This document shows positions 1 through 8,379 of a DNA stretch of 64,000 bases, piece by piece (the stretch's first letter is position 1; each line of letters begins with the position of its first letter). Made by a program: the position numbers and the translations under genes. Below the pieces are notes generated by a model. It worked only from the letters and a program-made list of their open reading frames with translations, was not told where the DNA came from and did no database searches. This DNA comes from DAIOEK01 sp036746315 (lineage in GTDB: Bacteria; Chloroflexota; Anaerolineae; Anaerolineales; Anaerolineaceae): positions 39,732 to 103,731 of the forward strand of contig DAIOEK010000005.1 in NCBI GenBank assembly GCA_036746315.1. The letters are read 5' to 3'.

Positions 1-27
1 CGTCTTTAGAATACCCCACTTTCAGAC

Positions 28-59
28 AAAAAAAGCCCGAGACAGTATTTGTCCCGGGC
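28..59 (-). terminator. Rho-independent terminator of dnaN
   Basis: Arms at 35-43 and 51-59 form a 9-bp GC-rich stem with one G-U pair and a 7-nt loop. On the minus strand the stem is followed by a run of T (28-34). It lies 22 bp past the dnaN stop codon. Confidence 0.85.
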
Positions 60-80
60 AATACTTATCTCAAAAGCGGA

Positions 81-1208
81 TTACAAATGCATGGGCATGA
101 TGACATGGGTAAAGCTATCATCACTGACCGGCTTCACCACCCCGGGCGTATTGGGCGCTGTGGTTTCGAGCGCCACATTAGGGGTGTGGATCACCTCCAG
201 CACCTCGCGCAGGAAGCGCACGTTGAAAGCGATCAGCAAGTTGGCGCCCTCGATGGTGGCTTCAATCCCCTCTTCACTTTTACCGGTCTCTTCGGTCATG
301 GCGGATATTTCCACCACGCTGCCGATGCTCTCTTCAGCCGGTTTCAAATTTAAACGCACCACATTAGAACCTTCACGGGCAAAAACTTCGGCGCGTTTGC
401 ATGCAGCCAGAAATGCCTGAGTGGACATGAGGGTGCGGGTTTTGTAGGTCTTGGGGATGATCTGGTTACAATCAGGGAATTTGCCCTCGATCAACTGGGA
501 AGCAACTTCCACATCCTTTAGGGTGAATACAACCTGTCCGCGCCCGGAGGGGACAGACATGGTAACAGATTGTTCGCCATCCACCGCCACACGCGCCAGT
601 TCGGAGAGCGCCTTGGCAGGAACGATAATACTGATGGGGGTGGTTACCGGGGTGGATAACAGCGCCTTCTTGACCGAGATGCGGAAACCATCGGCAGCTG
701 CCATCATCAACTCGTTGTCCATCAAATTGATCTGGGCGCCCATCAGCACCGGACGGGCTTCATCCGCTGAGGCAGCGAAAACCACCTGCTGAATCATTTC
801 CTTAAAATCCGCCACGTTCAGGATGACGCGATTTTCCTCATCGGTTATGGGCATGGGGGGGAATTCCTGGGCATCAATGCCTTTTACTTCTGCGCTAGAT
901 GCCGAGGAATGGACTTCCATGCTCTGGGTACGGGTGTTCAATTCCAGGTTCAGGGATTCATTCGGCAGGGTGTTCACCAGATCAATAAACGTCCTGGCGG
1001 GCACGGTAAAGCTTCCCTCTTCTTCGATTTTTGCGCCGATCCAGCAGGTAATTCCCAGCTCCAGGTTAGTGGCGGACAGGCGTAGCCGGCCTTCATCCGT
1101 TGCCAGGAGAATATTCGACAATACCGGCAGAGTGGTACGTGCTGCGACGGCGCGCGAAACAACATTAAGCCCATGTGCAAGATTCTGTTGTGTGACGGAA
1201 ACTTTCAT
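81..1208 (-). CDS. dnaN: DNA polymerase III sliding clamp (beta subunit)
   Basis: The 375-residue product has the usual length and three-domain layout of the bacterial beta clamp, a ring that tethers DNA polymerase III to DNA and docks MutS, DnaE and the regulatory inactivation factor. It opens MKVSVTQQNLAHGLNVVSRAV, followed by a typical TTLPVLSNILL segment, and ends in the hydrophobic-cleft motif VIMPMHL. The start is supported by a GAGGGT Shine-Dalgarno 5-10 nt upstream on the minus strand. dnaA is not adjacent, unlike the common dnaA-dnaN order; the next gene upstream is a divergent MFS transporter. A terminator follows directly. Identification is secure. Confidence 0.96.
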   Translation of the reverse strand: MKVSVTQQNLAHGLNVVSRAVAARTTLPVLSNILLATDEGRLRLSATNLELGITCWIGAKIEEEGSFTVPARTFIDLVNTLPNESLNLELNTRTQSMEVHSSASSAEVKGIDAQEFPPMPITDEENRVILNVADFKEMIQQVVFAASADEARPVLMGAQINLMDNELMMAAADGFRISVKKALLSTPVTTPISIIVPAKALSELARVAVDGEQSVTMSVPSGRGQVVFTLKDVEVASQLIEGKFPDCNQIIPKTYKTRTLMSTQAFLAACKRAEVFAREGSNVVRLNLKPAEESIGSVVEISAMTEETGKSEEGIEATIEGANLLIAFNVRFLREVLEVIHTPNVALETTAPNTPGVVKPVSDDSFTHVIMPMHL

Positions 1209-1351
1209 GACTTACCCTCATTCTTCCCAGATATTAATCTGATGGCTTCTCTATCGATGTTCCTATTATATCCAGAATCGATGATTTTCAAACCATGGGC
1301 AACTGCTTTCTATGTTAGAATTTTTACAATTCCTACCTAAAGCAGCGTTCA

Positions 1352-2575
1352 ATGGCAAACATCCGCAAATACTTTACCCAAATGCCCAGAGAGTTAAAAC
1401 TCTTCATGCTGGTCACCATAGCCATGGGCATGGCATATAACATTTACGATTCAACTTTCAACAATTTCCTCAATTCCCGGTTTGAGCTGAACGGTTTCCA
1501 ACGATCCTTTCTGGAAATTCCCCGTGAATTGCCGGGGCTGCTGGTGGTCTTTGTCACTGCGCTGCTATGGTTCCTGTGCAGCCGGCGGCTGGGAATGGTC
1601 GCCATGGTCCTGGGGGCGGTGGGGGCAATCCTGATCGGTTTCGCTTCTCCCAGCTATGCGATCATGACTATCTGGCTGTTCATCTACAGCATGGGAAGTC
1701 ATATTTTTCTGCCACTGCAATCCTCGATCGGAATGGAATTATCAGAACCGGGCAAAACCGGGCAGCGGCTGGGGCAGTTGAACTCCATCCGCAACATGGC
1801 AGCAATTTTCGGGAGTTTTATCGTTTTCCTCGGGTTCCGCTATCTTAACTTCAATTTTCACCATACCTTCATCCTGACCGCGGTGTTTCTGGGGGTGGCC
1901 GCCGTCATACTGCTAGTGATGAAACCCAACCAACCTACGCCTTCGCGTACCTACCTGAAGCTGCATCCCGAATACAAGCTCTATTATTTTCTGGCAATCC
2001 TTTACGGCTCACGAAAGCAGCTCTTCCTAACCTTCGGTCCGTGGGTGCTGGTTACCATATTCGACCAACCCACCCAGGTGATGGCGACCCTGTTGATGGT
2101 CGGCGGCATCATCGGGATCATCTTCCAACCGCTGTTGGGGTGGATGATCGATCACTGGGGCGAAAAGACCGTGCTGATGTCAGAAGCAGTTCTGCTGGTT
2201 TTCGTCTGTTTTGGATACGGTTTTTCCCGCTTTCTGTTCACGGAACAGGTGGCGCTTTACATTACTTTTGCCTGTTTCTTGCTGGACCAAATGTTAATGT
2301 CGGTCAACATGGCGCGCGCGACGTTTATGAAGAAGATCGCCGTTGATCCGGCAGACATTCAACCGGCGCTTACCATGGCGGTAACGATCGACCATATTTT
2401 CTCCATCAGCGTTGCGCTGCTGGGCGGGGTGCTGTGGAATGCGTTTGGCTACCAGTACGTTTTCCTGCTGGGAACCTTTATCGCCGTGGTGAACATGTTT
2501 GCCGCCAGCAGAATCCACCTGCCGGAGAACGTCTCCACATCCTCCCCGCCACTGGAAGCCGACAAGTCAATCTAG
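1352..2575 (+). CDS. MFS transporter
   Basis: The 407-residue protein is almost entirely hydrophobic, with about 12 predicted membrane segments, and fits the major facilitator superfamily. After a short basic N-terminus (MANIRKYFTQMPRELKLF) there are two six-helix halves separated by a polar loop near residues 190-205 (KPNQPTPSRTYLKLHPEYK). The GWMIDHWGEK stretch in the second half resembles the MFS loop 8-9 signature. The substrate cannot be read from the sequence. It is transcribed divergently from dnaN and has no partner gene. I see no strong Shine-Dalgarno before ATG 1352, so the start is moderately supported. Confidence 0.85.
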   Translation: MANIRKYFTQMPRELKLFMLVTIAMGMAYNIYDSTFNNFLNSRFELNGFQRSFLEIPRELPGLLVVFVTALLWFLCSRRLGMVAMVLGAVGAILIGFASPSYAIMTIWLFIYSMGSHIFLPLQSSIGMELSEPGKTGQRLGQLNSIRNMAAIFGSFIVFLGFRYLNFNFHHTFILTAVFLGVAAVILLVMKPNQPTPSRTYLKLHPEYKLYYFLAILYGSRKQLFLTFGPWVLVTIFDQPTQVMATLLMVGGIIGIIFQPLLGWMIDHWGEKTVLMSEAVLLVFVCFGYGFSRFLFTEQVALYITFACFLLDQMLMSVNMARATFMKKIAVDPADIQPALTMAVTIDHIFSISVALLGGVLWNAFGYQYVFLLGTFIAVVNMFAASRIHLPENVSTSSPPLEADKSI

Positions 2576-2757
2576 TCACTGATCCCGACCGTGGGGCGGG
2601 ACGGCGACCAAAGTACAGACATTTCAAGATAAAAAGACGAATTTTGTCACCCGCACGGGGCGAATCGGGGGATTTTTGTCAGGTGACTTGGCGTTCATAT
2701 TTTCTATAATAAATATAGCCAACTATATCCCACACCCTTCCATAAGAGGAGATTTTT

Positions 2758-3072
2758 ATGCCTGCATATGTAATCGTGGACGTGCACATCACCCACCCCG
2801 AAGAGTATGAGGAAGTGAAAAAGCTCACCCCGCCGGTTTTGTCGTTGTATGGCGGCAAATACCTGGCAAGAAGCGGTAATGTGGAAAACCTGTCGGGAGA
2901 TTGGAACCCGGAGCGGATCGTACTACTCGAGTTCCCCAATCTCGAGAAAGCCAAAGCCTGGGTGGATTCCCCCGAGTATGGCACGGTAAAAGTGATCCGT
3001 GACAAAACCGCTCGGGTAAACATGGTTGCGTTCGAATCCCTCGCGCAGCCACCCCGCGAAATGATTGGCTGA
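2758..3072 (+). CDS. DUF1330 family small protein
   Basis: The 104-residue product begins MPAYVIVDVHITHPEEYEEV and has the ferredoxin-like alpha/beta pattern of DUF1330, a dimeric domain of unknown function (GGKYLARSG in the middle, then a conserved LEFPNLEKAKAWVDSPEY segment). A strong Shine-Dalgarno (AAGAGGAG) sits 6-8 nt before ATG. It ends 5 bp from the 3' end of uvrC, which is convergent; I see no terminator between them. The 180 bp upstream hold only weak GC-rich hairpins. Confidence 0.85.
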   Translation: MPAYVIVDVHITHPEEYEEVKKLTPPVLSLYGGKYLARSGNVENLSGDWNPERIVLLEFPNLEKAKAWVDSPEYGTVKVIRDKTARVNMVAFESLAQPPREMIG

Positions 3073-3077
3073 TTAGA

Positions 3078-4940
3078 CTATTCCAATTGTGATTTTATAT
3101 TTTTTGCCACCGCCAGGGTGATACCCTTGACGGCGGTCAATTGTTCCAGAGAAGCATGTCTAATTTCTTCGATGGAAGCAAAGTGACGCAGCAAAGCTTT
3201 GCGCCGGGTCGGTCCCACCCCGGCAATCGCATCCAATTGTGAGGTCATCCCGATTTTTGTTCGTTTGTTGCGGTGGGTGGTGATGCCAAAGCGGTGTGCT
3301 TCATCGCGGATGCGCTGCACCAGGTAAAGCGCCTGGCTGTGGCGAGGGAGCAATACCGACTTGCTTTTCCCTGGCTGAAACAACTCTTCCATCTGTTTTG
3401 CCAGACCAACCACCTGTACCTGCTGCAGCAAACCAAATTCCTGCAGAATACGGGTTGCCCGACCGAGCTGACCCTTGCCGCCATCCACAATCAATAGATC
3501 GGGGAGAATGGAAAACGCCTCATCTACCTTTTTTCCGGGGGTATCATCCTCCTCGTTCAGCTTCCAGCGCTTGAAACGGCGGGAGAGCATCTCCTCCATG
3601 GAGGCGAAGTCGTCCGGTCCGACTACGGTTTTAATATTGAAATGCCGGTAGTTCTTCTTGCTGGGCACACCCAATTCGAATACCACCATGCTTCCCACGG
3701 ATGCCGTACCCTGGATATTGGACACATCGTAGCATTCAATCTTGTTGAGAGGTCTTTCGAGGCCAAGTGCCTGCTGCAACTCCGACAATGCCTGCGACTG
3801 TTTATTGGTGTCCGCCTGCCAGCGGGCGCGCAATGCGGAGAGCGTCTCGGTGGCATTCTCGGCAGCCATCTTGACCAGGTCGGCTGACTGTCCCCGCCGC
3901 GGCACCATCAGCTCAACCTTTTCACAGTTGCGCTGGGTCTTAAGCCACTGCTTGATGATATTGGCTTCTTCGATCTCCTGTGGCAGCATCACCTGGGGAG
4001 GAATGGTAGCTGCCTCAGTATAGAACTGCTTGAGGAACTGACCGATCACTTCCTGGTCGGCGGCATCTTCTGTGCCTTCCAGAATAAAATACTCCCGACC
4101 AATGAGTTTGCCGGCACGAATGAAGAATATTTGCACACAGGCTTCGCCATCCTCGCGCGCCATGGCGATCACATCCGAATCCACCTGATCGGGTGAAATT
4201 ACCTTTTGCTTTTCCACCACCGTGTTGATCGCCTGGATTTGGTTGCGGATCGCCGCGGCGCGTTCATATTCCAAACCTGCCGCCGCCTGGTTCATTTCCG
4301 CCTTCAAGCGCTGAATGATGGGGTTGGTGTGACCATCCAGAAAATCGCATAAATCCTGTATGTTGCGGCGATAGGTCTCCTGATTTACCGCACCGATACA
4401 GGGAGCGTTGCAGAGTTTAATATCGTAGTACAGGCAGGCGCGCGCATCCTGACCGGTGATCTCCCGATCACAGGTGAGGTAGGGGAACAGCTTGCGCAGC
4501 AAATCCAGGGTCTGGTGAACCGCCCAAACGGAGGTGTAAGGACCAAAGTAACGGGCGCCATCGCGGGCCATTTCACGGGTAATAGTAACCCTGGGGAAGG
4601 GGTCCTGCCAGTGAACCTTGATATAGGGATAACGCTTGTCATCTTTGAGGCGAATGTTGTAGTGCGGCCGGTGTTTTTTGATCAGATTCATCTCGAGGAT
4701 CAATGCCTCGAGTTCGGATCCGACCACTATCCATTCGATGGAAGCGATATTCTTGACCAGCTGCCGCGTCTTCTGAGTTTGATCGGTGGGCGAATGGAAA
4801 TATGAGCGCACCCGGTTCTTGAGATTAACCGCCTTGCCAACATAAATCACATCGCCGTTGAGGTTTTTATAGATGTAACAGCCGGGCTTGTTCGGCAGTG
4901 TATCCAACACACCCTGGAGATCAGCAGCAGGTTTCGCCAT
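3078..4940 (-). CDS. uvrC: Excinuclease ABC subunit C
   Basis: UvrC makes both incisions around a UvrAB-marked lesion in nucleotide excision repair. The 620-residue protein has all expected parts: an N-terminal GIY-YIG nuclease domain (GCYIYKNL at 20-27, IYVGKAVNLKNRVRSYF to residue 48), a four-Cys cluster (C157, C169, C177, C181) at the position of the reported Fe-S site, a UVR helical pair near 210-240 that binds UvrB, the RNase H-like second nuclease (IECYDVSNIQGT, LLIVDGGKGQLG) and C-terminal helix-hairpin-helix repeats (LDAIAGVGPTRRKALLRHF). The start has no Shine-Dalgarno but sits 6 nt after an extended -10 box (see the promoter entry), suggesting leaderless expression. Confidence 0.97.
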   Translation of the reverse strand: MAKPAADLQGVLDTLPNKPGCYIYKNLNGDVIYVGKAVNLKNRVRSYFHSPTDQTQKTRQLVKNIASIEWIVVGSELEALILEMNLIKKHRPHYNIRLKDDKRYPYIKVHWQDPFPRVTITREMARDGARYFGPYTSVWAVHQTLDLLRKLFPYLTCDREITGQDARACLYYDIKLCNAPCIGAVNQETYRRNIQDLCDFLDGHTNPIIQRLKAEMNQAAAGLEYERAAAIRNQIQAINTVVEKQKVISPDQVDSDVIAMAREDGEACVQIFFIRAGKLIGREYFILEGTEDAADQEVIGQFLKQFYTEAATIPPQVMLPQEIEEANIIKQWLKTQRNCEKVELMVPRRGQSADLVKMAAENATETLSALRARWQADTNKQSQALSELQQALGLERPLNKIECYDVSNIQGTASVGSMVVFELGVPSKKNYRHFNIKTVVGPDDFASMEEMLSRRFKRWKLNEEDDTPGKKVDEAFSILPDLLIVDGGKGQLGRATRILQEFGLLQQVQVVGLAKQMEELFQPGKSKSVLLPRHSQALYLVQRIRDEAHRFGITTHRNKRTKIGMTSQLDAIAGVGPTRRKALLRHFASIEEIRHASLEQLTAVKGITLAVAKNIKSQLE

Positions 4941-4946
4941 GAATTA

Positions 4947-4955
4947 ATTTTATCA
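4947..4955 (-). promoter_or_regulatory. Extended -10 of uvrC, leaderless start
   Basis: On the minus strand TGATAAAAT (a TGn plus TAAAAT extended -10) is followed by exactly 6 nt and then the ATG of uvrC. With the usual spacing, transcription would begin at the A of ATG. No Shine-Dalgarno fits between. Confidence 0.6.
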
Positions 4956-5048
4956 CCCCATACGAATCTTTCGGGCGGAGAGTAAAATCAACTCAACCCA
5001 ACAAGCCGGGTATAATTACGCAAAACCACTACTTAAGGAAATCACTCG

Positions 5049-5552
5049 ATGGACCTCCCAGAAATTTTGATCGGAGATTTATTACGAAAAAAGAATTGGA
5101 AGCTCGCGGCAGCGGAATCGTGCACCGGCGGGCTGATCAGTCACCGAATTACCAACATTCCGGGTAGCTCGGATTATTATCTGGGGGGCGTTTGCGCTTA
5201 CGCATACGAAGCCAAAGAATCCCTGCTGGGTGTGCATCATGACACCATCACCACTTATGGGGCGGTCAGCAGCGAGACAGTGGTGGAAATGGCGCTGGGC
5301 GTGAGACATGTCCTGACTGCGGATGTTTCCATTTCCGCCAGCGGGATTGCCGGTCCGGGGGGCGGGTTGCCGCACAAACCGGTGGGCACTGTCTGGTTCG
5401 GGCTTGCCGGACCGGATGGCACATGGGCAAAGGTGTTTGTCTTCCCGGGCGACCGCATCCAGGTGAAGGAAGCTTCGGCGGAGGAAATCTTCCAGGCATT
5501 GCTCCGCTACCTGCAGGGAAGTGAACCCTGGGAAAATTCCAGAATTGCATAA
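5049..5552 (+). CDS. pncC: Nicotinamide-nucleotide amidase (CinA C-terminal domain)
   Basis: The 167-residue stand-alone CinA C-terminal domain deamidates nicotinamide mononucleotide to nicotinate mononucleotide in pyridine nucleotide recycling. The active-site signature AAAESCTGGLISHRITN is at residues 19-35, followed by DYYLGGVCAYAYEAKESLLGV and the SASGIAGPGGG loop. The N-terminal molybdopterin-like domain of full CinA is absent, as in many bacteria. An AAGGA Shine-Dalgarno lies 9 nt before ATG and a TATAAT box near 5011. It is divergent from uvrC. Confidence 0.93.
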   Translation: MDLPEILIGDLLRKKNWKLAAAESCTGGLISHRITNIPGSSDYYLGGVCAYAYEAKESLLGVHHDTITTYGAVSSETVVEMALGVRHVLTADVSISASGIAGPGGGLPHKPVGTVWFGLAGPDGTWAKVFVFPGDRIQVKEASAEEIFQALLRYLQGSEPWENSRIA

Positions 5553-5577
5553 GCCAACAAAAATACAGGATGTGAAT

Positions 5578-6879
5578 ATGTCTCATCCTAATAAAAAGAA
5601 AATCCTGATCTTGTACGCCGATGCCGGTTTCGGGCATCGAAGCGCCGCTAATGCCGTGCAGCAGGCGTTGAAAATCGCGCACTCTGAAGATTGCGAAGCC
5701 ACGCTGGTGAACCCGCTCGAAGACAGCCGGGCTCCCGCCCTGTTGCGGGAAAGCCAATCCGATTATGACCGCATTCTGAAAACAATGCCCGAACTTTACC
5801 GTATCGGGTACGAAGCCAGTGACGGCAGTCTACCAGTTGCACTAATGGATGGGGCTTTCATATTGATGCTGTACGATGTGATGCGCGATCTGGTGGAAGA
5901 GCATAAACCGGATGCAATTGTGACCACCTATCCGGCATACCAGTCGCCACTGGATGCGCTTTTCCTGGTGGGTGAGAAACGCATCCCATTACTCACCGTG
6001 ATCACGGATCTGGTCTCCGTACACCGTACCTGGTTCAACCAAGGTGTGGACAGATGTCTGGTCCCCACCGAAGAAGTGAGACACCAGGCGCGGCAGGCTT
6101 TACTTTCCGACGAGCAGATCAAAATCACCGGTATCCCCGTCTCTCCGGCTTTTTCCCTACAAACCGCATCCCGGGAAGAATTGCTGGCTCGAATTGGTAT
6201 GTCCGGTGAGCGCCATACACTGTTGGTGCTGGGCAGCAAACGGATCGATGACATGCCGGAAATATTACGCGGGCTAAATCATTCCGCGTTGCCCATCCAA
6301 TTTATCCTAGTGGCAGGCGGAGATAATGAACTTCACCAGCGATTTTTGGAAGAAAAGTGGCACGTGCCGGTAAAGATATTAAATTTCGTCGAGAATGTAC
6401 CGGAATTAATGCTTGCTTCGGATATGCTGATCTGCAAAGCGGGCGGATTGGCGGTATCGGAGGGTCTGGCATGCGGCAAGCCCTTGATCCTGGTAAACGT
6501 TCTGCCCGGGCAGGAAGCCGGCAACGCGGAGTACGTGATCGCCCACCAGGCGGGAGAGCTGGCAAAAGATGCACTGCACCTGCTGGAAATCTGCCACGAC
6601 TGGCTGGAGAACGACGCCGCAGAATTAAAACAAAAGCAACAGATCGCCCGGCAAATCGGCTTCCCCAATGCCGCTTTCCATGTGGCAGAAGAAGCCTGGC
6701 TGGCAGCCAACCAAGCGCCTGAAACCGGCAGCATTGCGCATCTGTTCGAACGGTCGCACATTCTGAAGATGCTGCGAAAATATCGGGACGATCTGAAATC
6801 CCTTAGCTTGAGCAACGCACTGGAAGATAAAATCCTCCATCCTGGCCTAGACCCACACCACCAGGACAGGGATAGCTAA
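5578..6879 (+). CDS. MGDG synthase/MurG-like glycosyltransferase
   Basis: The product (433 residues from ATG 5578) looks like a GT28/GT-B glycosyltransferase of the monogalactosyldiacylglycerol synthase type. It has an N-terminal ILILYADAGFGHRSAANAV lipid-binding motif, a central VITDLVSVHRTW segment as in MGDG/diglucosyl-DAG synthases, and a C-terminal nucleotide-sugar site (LICKAGGLAVSEGLACGKP, then GQEAGNAEYV). The likely role is transfer of a hexose from UDP-sugar to diacylglycerol for membrane glycolipid. I prefer ATG 5578 (AGGA 7 nt upstream) over in-frame GTG 5521, which lies inside pncC. The donor and acceptor are inferred. Confidence 0.85.
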   Translation: MSHPNKKKILILYADAGFGHRSAANAVQQALKIAHSEDCEATLVNPLEDSRAPALLRESQSDYDRILKTMPELYRIGYEASDGSLPVALMDGAFILMLYDVMRDLVEEHKPDAIVTTYPAYQSPLDALFLVGEKRIPLLTVITDLVSVHRTWFNQGVDRCLVPTEEVRHQARQALLSDEQIKITGIPVSPAFSLQTASREELLARIGMSGERHTLLVLGSKRIDDMPEILRGLNHSALPIQFILVAGGDNELHQRFLEEKWHVPVKILNFVENVPELMLASDMLICKAGGLAVSEGLACGKPLILVNVLPGQEAGNAEYVIAHQAGELAKDALHLLEICHDWLENDAAELKQKQQIARQIGFPNAAFHVAEEAWLAANQAPETGSIAHLFERSHILKMLRKYRDDLKSLSLSNALEDKILHPGLDPHHQDRDS

Positions 6880-6985
6880 AAATCGCATAAATCTATGATT
6901 ATCTCCACTCCACTAGCTTGTTTTAAAGTGGTAAGATAAAATATATTCTGATAATTTTCATCATTTTTACCGAAGAGGTAAGACA

Positions 6986-7387
6986 ATGCAAATAACCCGA
7001 CAGGCTGATTATGCGATCCGCGCCATGTTATATCTGGCGAATATGCTACCGGGAGAGCGGGCAGCAACCAGCCAGATCGCCGAGACGAAGAAAATTCCAT
7101 CCTCCTTCTTAGCCAAGATCATTTCGCAATTATCCATTGCCGGACTGATCCATACATCCCGTGGGGCACATGGCGGCGTTACGCTTGCCCGCCAACCCGG
7201 TGAAATATCCCTGCTGGACGTGGTGGAGGCGATCGATGGTCCCATCAGCCTGAACGACTGTACACTGGATCCGCTCGTGTGCGGGTTCAGTGATGAATGC
7301 CCCATCCATCCGCTGTGGTGCGATACACAGGCAGAATTGGTGGAGCGTTTGCGTGGTGCAACTTTTGACCAGTTTATCAAGAATTAG
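6986..7387 (+). CDS. Rrf2 family transcriptional regulator with four Cys
   Basis: The 133-residue protein starts MQITRQADYAIRAMLYLA, the typical winged-helix opening of Rrf2/IscR/NsrR proteins, with the recognition segment AETKKIPSSFLAKIISQLS. The C-terminal part carries C92, C99, C105 and C112, so an Fe-S cluster sensing redox, NO or cluster status is likely. Its target cannot be read from the window. A GAGGT Shine-Dalgarno precedes ATG. It is followed by a small hypothetical gene and a terminator. Confidence 0.93.
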   Translation: MQITRQADYAIRAMLYLANMLPGERAATSQIAETKKIPSSFLAKIISQLSIAGLIHTSRGAHGGVTLARQPGEISLLDVVEAIDGPISLNDCTLDPLVCGFSDECPIHPLWCDTQAELVERLRGATFDQFIKN

Positions 7388-7434
7388 CCATTCATCCTGA
7401 GACTCCATACGGTGTCTCCGAAAGGGAGATTCAC

Positions 7435-7692
7435 ATGAAATCAGGTGTACCCATCAGCCGGCATTGTGTTATAACGCTCAAAACAAGTGAGGTGGTTGTT
7501 GATTGGGGGAATGGCGTGTTTCAGGACATTCGTACCGGGGAACTGCTGCCGGAAGACGACCAAAATGTTTCTCACACCAGCCTGGACGAGGAACTGGAAG
7601 CGCTGCGAAAAATTGGGATGGTAGAAAAATACGATTCGCATAACGTCTATATCATTCAAATGCCCGAACCGCCCAAGCGCACAATTGAATAA
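7435..7692 (+). CDS. Hypothetical 85-residue protein
   Basis: I do not recognise this product. It has a predicted beta-rich N-terminal half (HCVITLKTSEVVVDWGNGVFQDI) and a charged helical middle (LDEELEALRKIGMVEKYD), ends QMPEPPKRTIE, and has no signal peptide or membrane segment. A GGGAG Shine-Dalgarno lies 8 nt upstream of ATG. It is 47 bp downstream of the Rrf2 gene, so the two may be co-transcribed up to the hairpin at 7705-7730. Confidence 0.6.
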   Translation: MKSGVPISRHCVITLKTSEVVVDWGNGVFQDIRTGELLPEDDQNVSHTSLDEELEALRKIGMVEKYDSHNVYIIQMPEPPKRTIE

Positions 7693-7704
7693 TCACGTAC
7701 ACAG

Positions 7705-7730
7705 AAAATCCATCCGATGGGTGGATTTTT
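7705..7730 (+). terminator. Rho-independent terminator
   Basis: Arms at 7705-7715 and 7719-7729 form an 11-bp stem (one G-U pair) with a 3-nt loop, running into T5. It ends the Rrf2/hypothetical unit and covers an upstream in-frame ATG (7717) of the next gene, which argues for the later start at 7756. Confidence 0.75.
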
Positions 7731-7755
7731 CATAACCAGGCGTCACCCACCCCCT

Positions 7756-8379
7756 ATGAAAAAAACTCTCTGGTATTTCATTCTCTGGCTACTTCTCATT
7801 GTTACAGCCATATTCATCAGTGCAAACATGCCACAGGAAAAAACCCTGGGCAGCTCCGTACGATTGATCTATTTTCACGGTGCGTGGGTATGGACAGGGA
7901 TACTTTTGTTCACGCTGGCAGGAACGACAGGGTTGGCAGCACTGATAAGCAAACGCGAAGAGCTGTTCGGGTGGACCAGGGCGGCAGGACTGGCAGGGTT
8001 GATCTACTGGCTGACATATCTGCCAATGTCCTTATGGGTCATGCGAGCCAGTTGGGGCGGATTCTACTTCGCAGAACCGCGCTGGCGGGTCCCTTTTGCT
8101 TTTGCCGTGGTTGGTACTCTGCTGCAAATCGGTCTATGGTTGATGGATCGCAAGATGTTTTTTGCCGTTGCCAATGCCATATTCGCCGCAGCACTGATAT
8201 TCGGACTGGCAACGCTTACCAGCATACTGCACCCTGATTCGCCCATACTTCAGTCGAATTCACCTGCCATTAAGATCCTTTTCCTGCTGCTTTTCAGTGT
8301 CTCCCTATGCGGCGGAATTGCGCTGACTGCGTTCATCCGTTTATGGCTGGCTGCCAGAATGAAGAGGAAAACACCATGA
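7756..8379 (+). CDS. Integral membrane protein, CcmC/CcsA-like
   Basis: From ATG 7756 the product is 207 residues with about six membrane segments. The stretch RLIYFHGAWVWTGILLF resembles the heme-handling CcmC/CcsA helix that carries an HxxxAW pattern, and SWGGFYFAEPRW resembles a degenerate form of the WG-x-W-x-WD periplasmic motif, so a cytochrome-c-maturation-like ancestry is possible. Key tryptophans of the canonical motif are replaced and no other ccm gene is near, so the function is uncertain. The stop overlaps the hutI start (ATGA), implying translational coupling. Confidence 0.6.
   Translation: MKKTLWYFILWLLLIVTAIFISANMPQEKTLGSSVRLIYFHGAWVWTGILLFTLAGTTGLAALISKREELFGWTRAAGLAGLIYWLTYLPMSLWVMRASWGGFYFAEPRWRVPFAFAVVGTLLQIGLWLMDRKMFFAVANAIFAAALIFGLATLTSILHPDSPILQSNSPAIKILFLLLFSVSLCGGIALTAFIRLWLAARMKRKTP

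Noticed and set aside
8307..8375. Longer hutI N-terminus (MRRNCADCV...)
   Set aside because: It lies inside the upstream gene; ATG 8376 has a good Shine-Dalgarno and the ATGA coupling.
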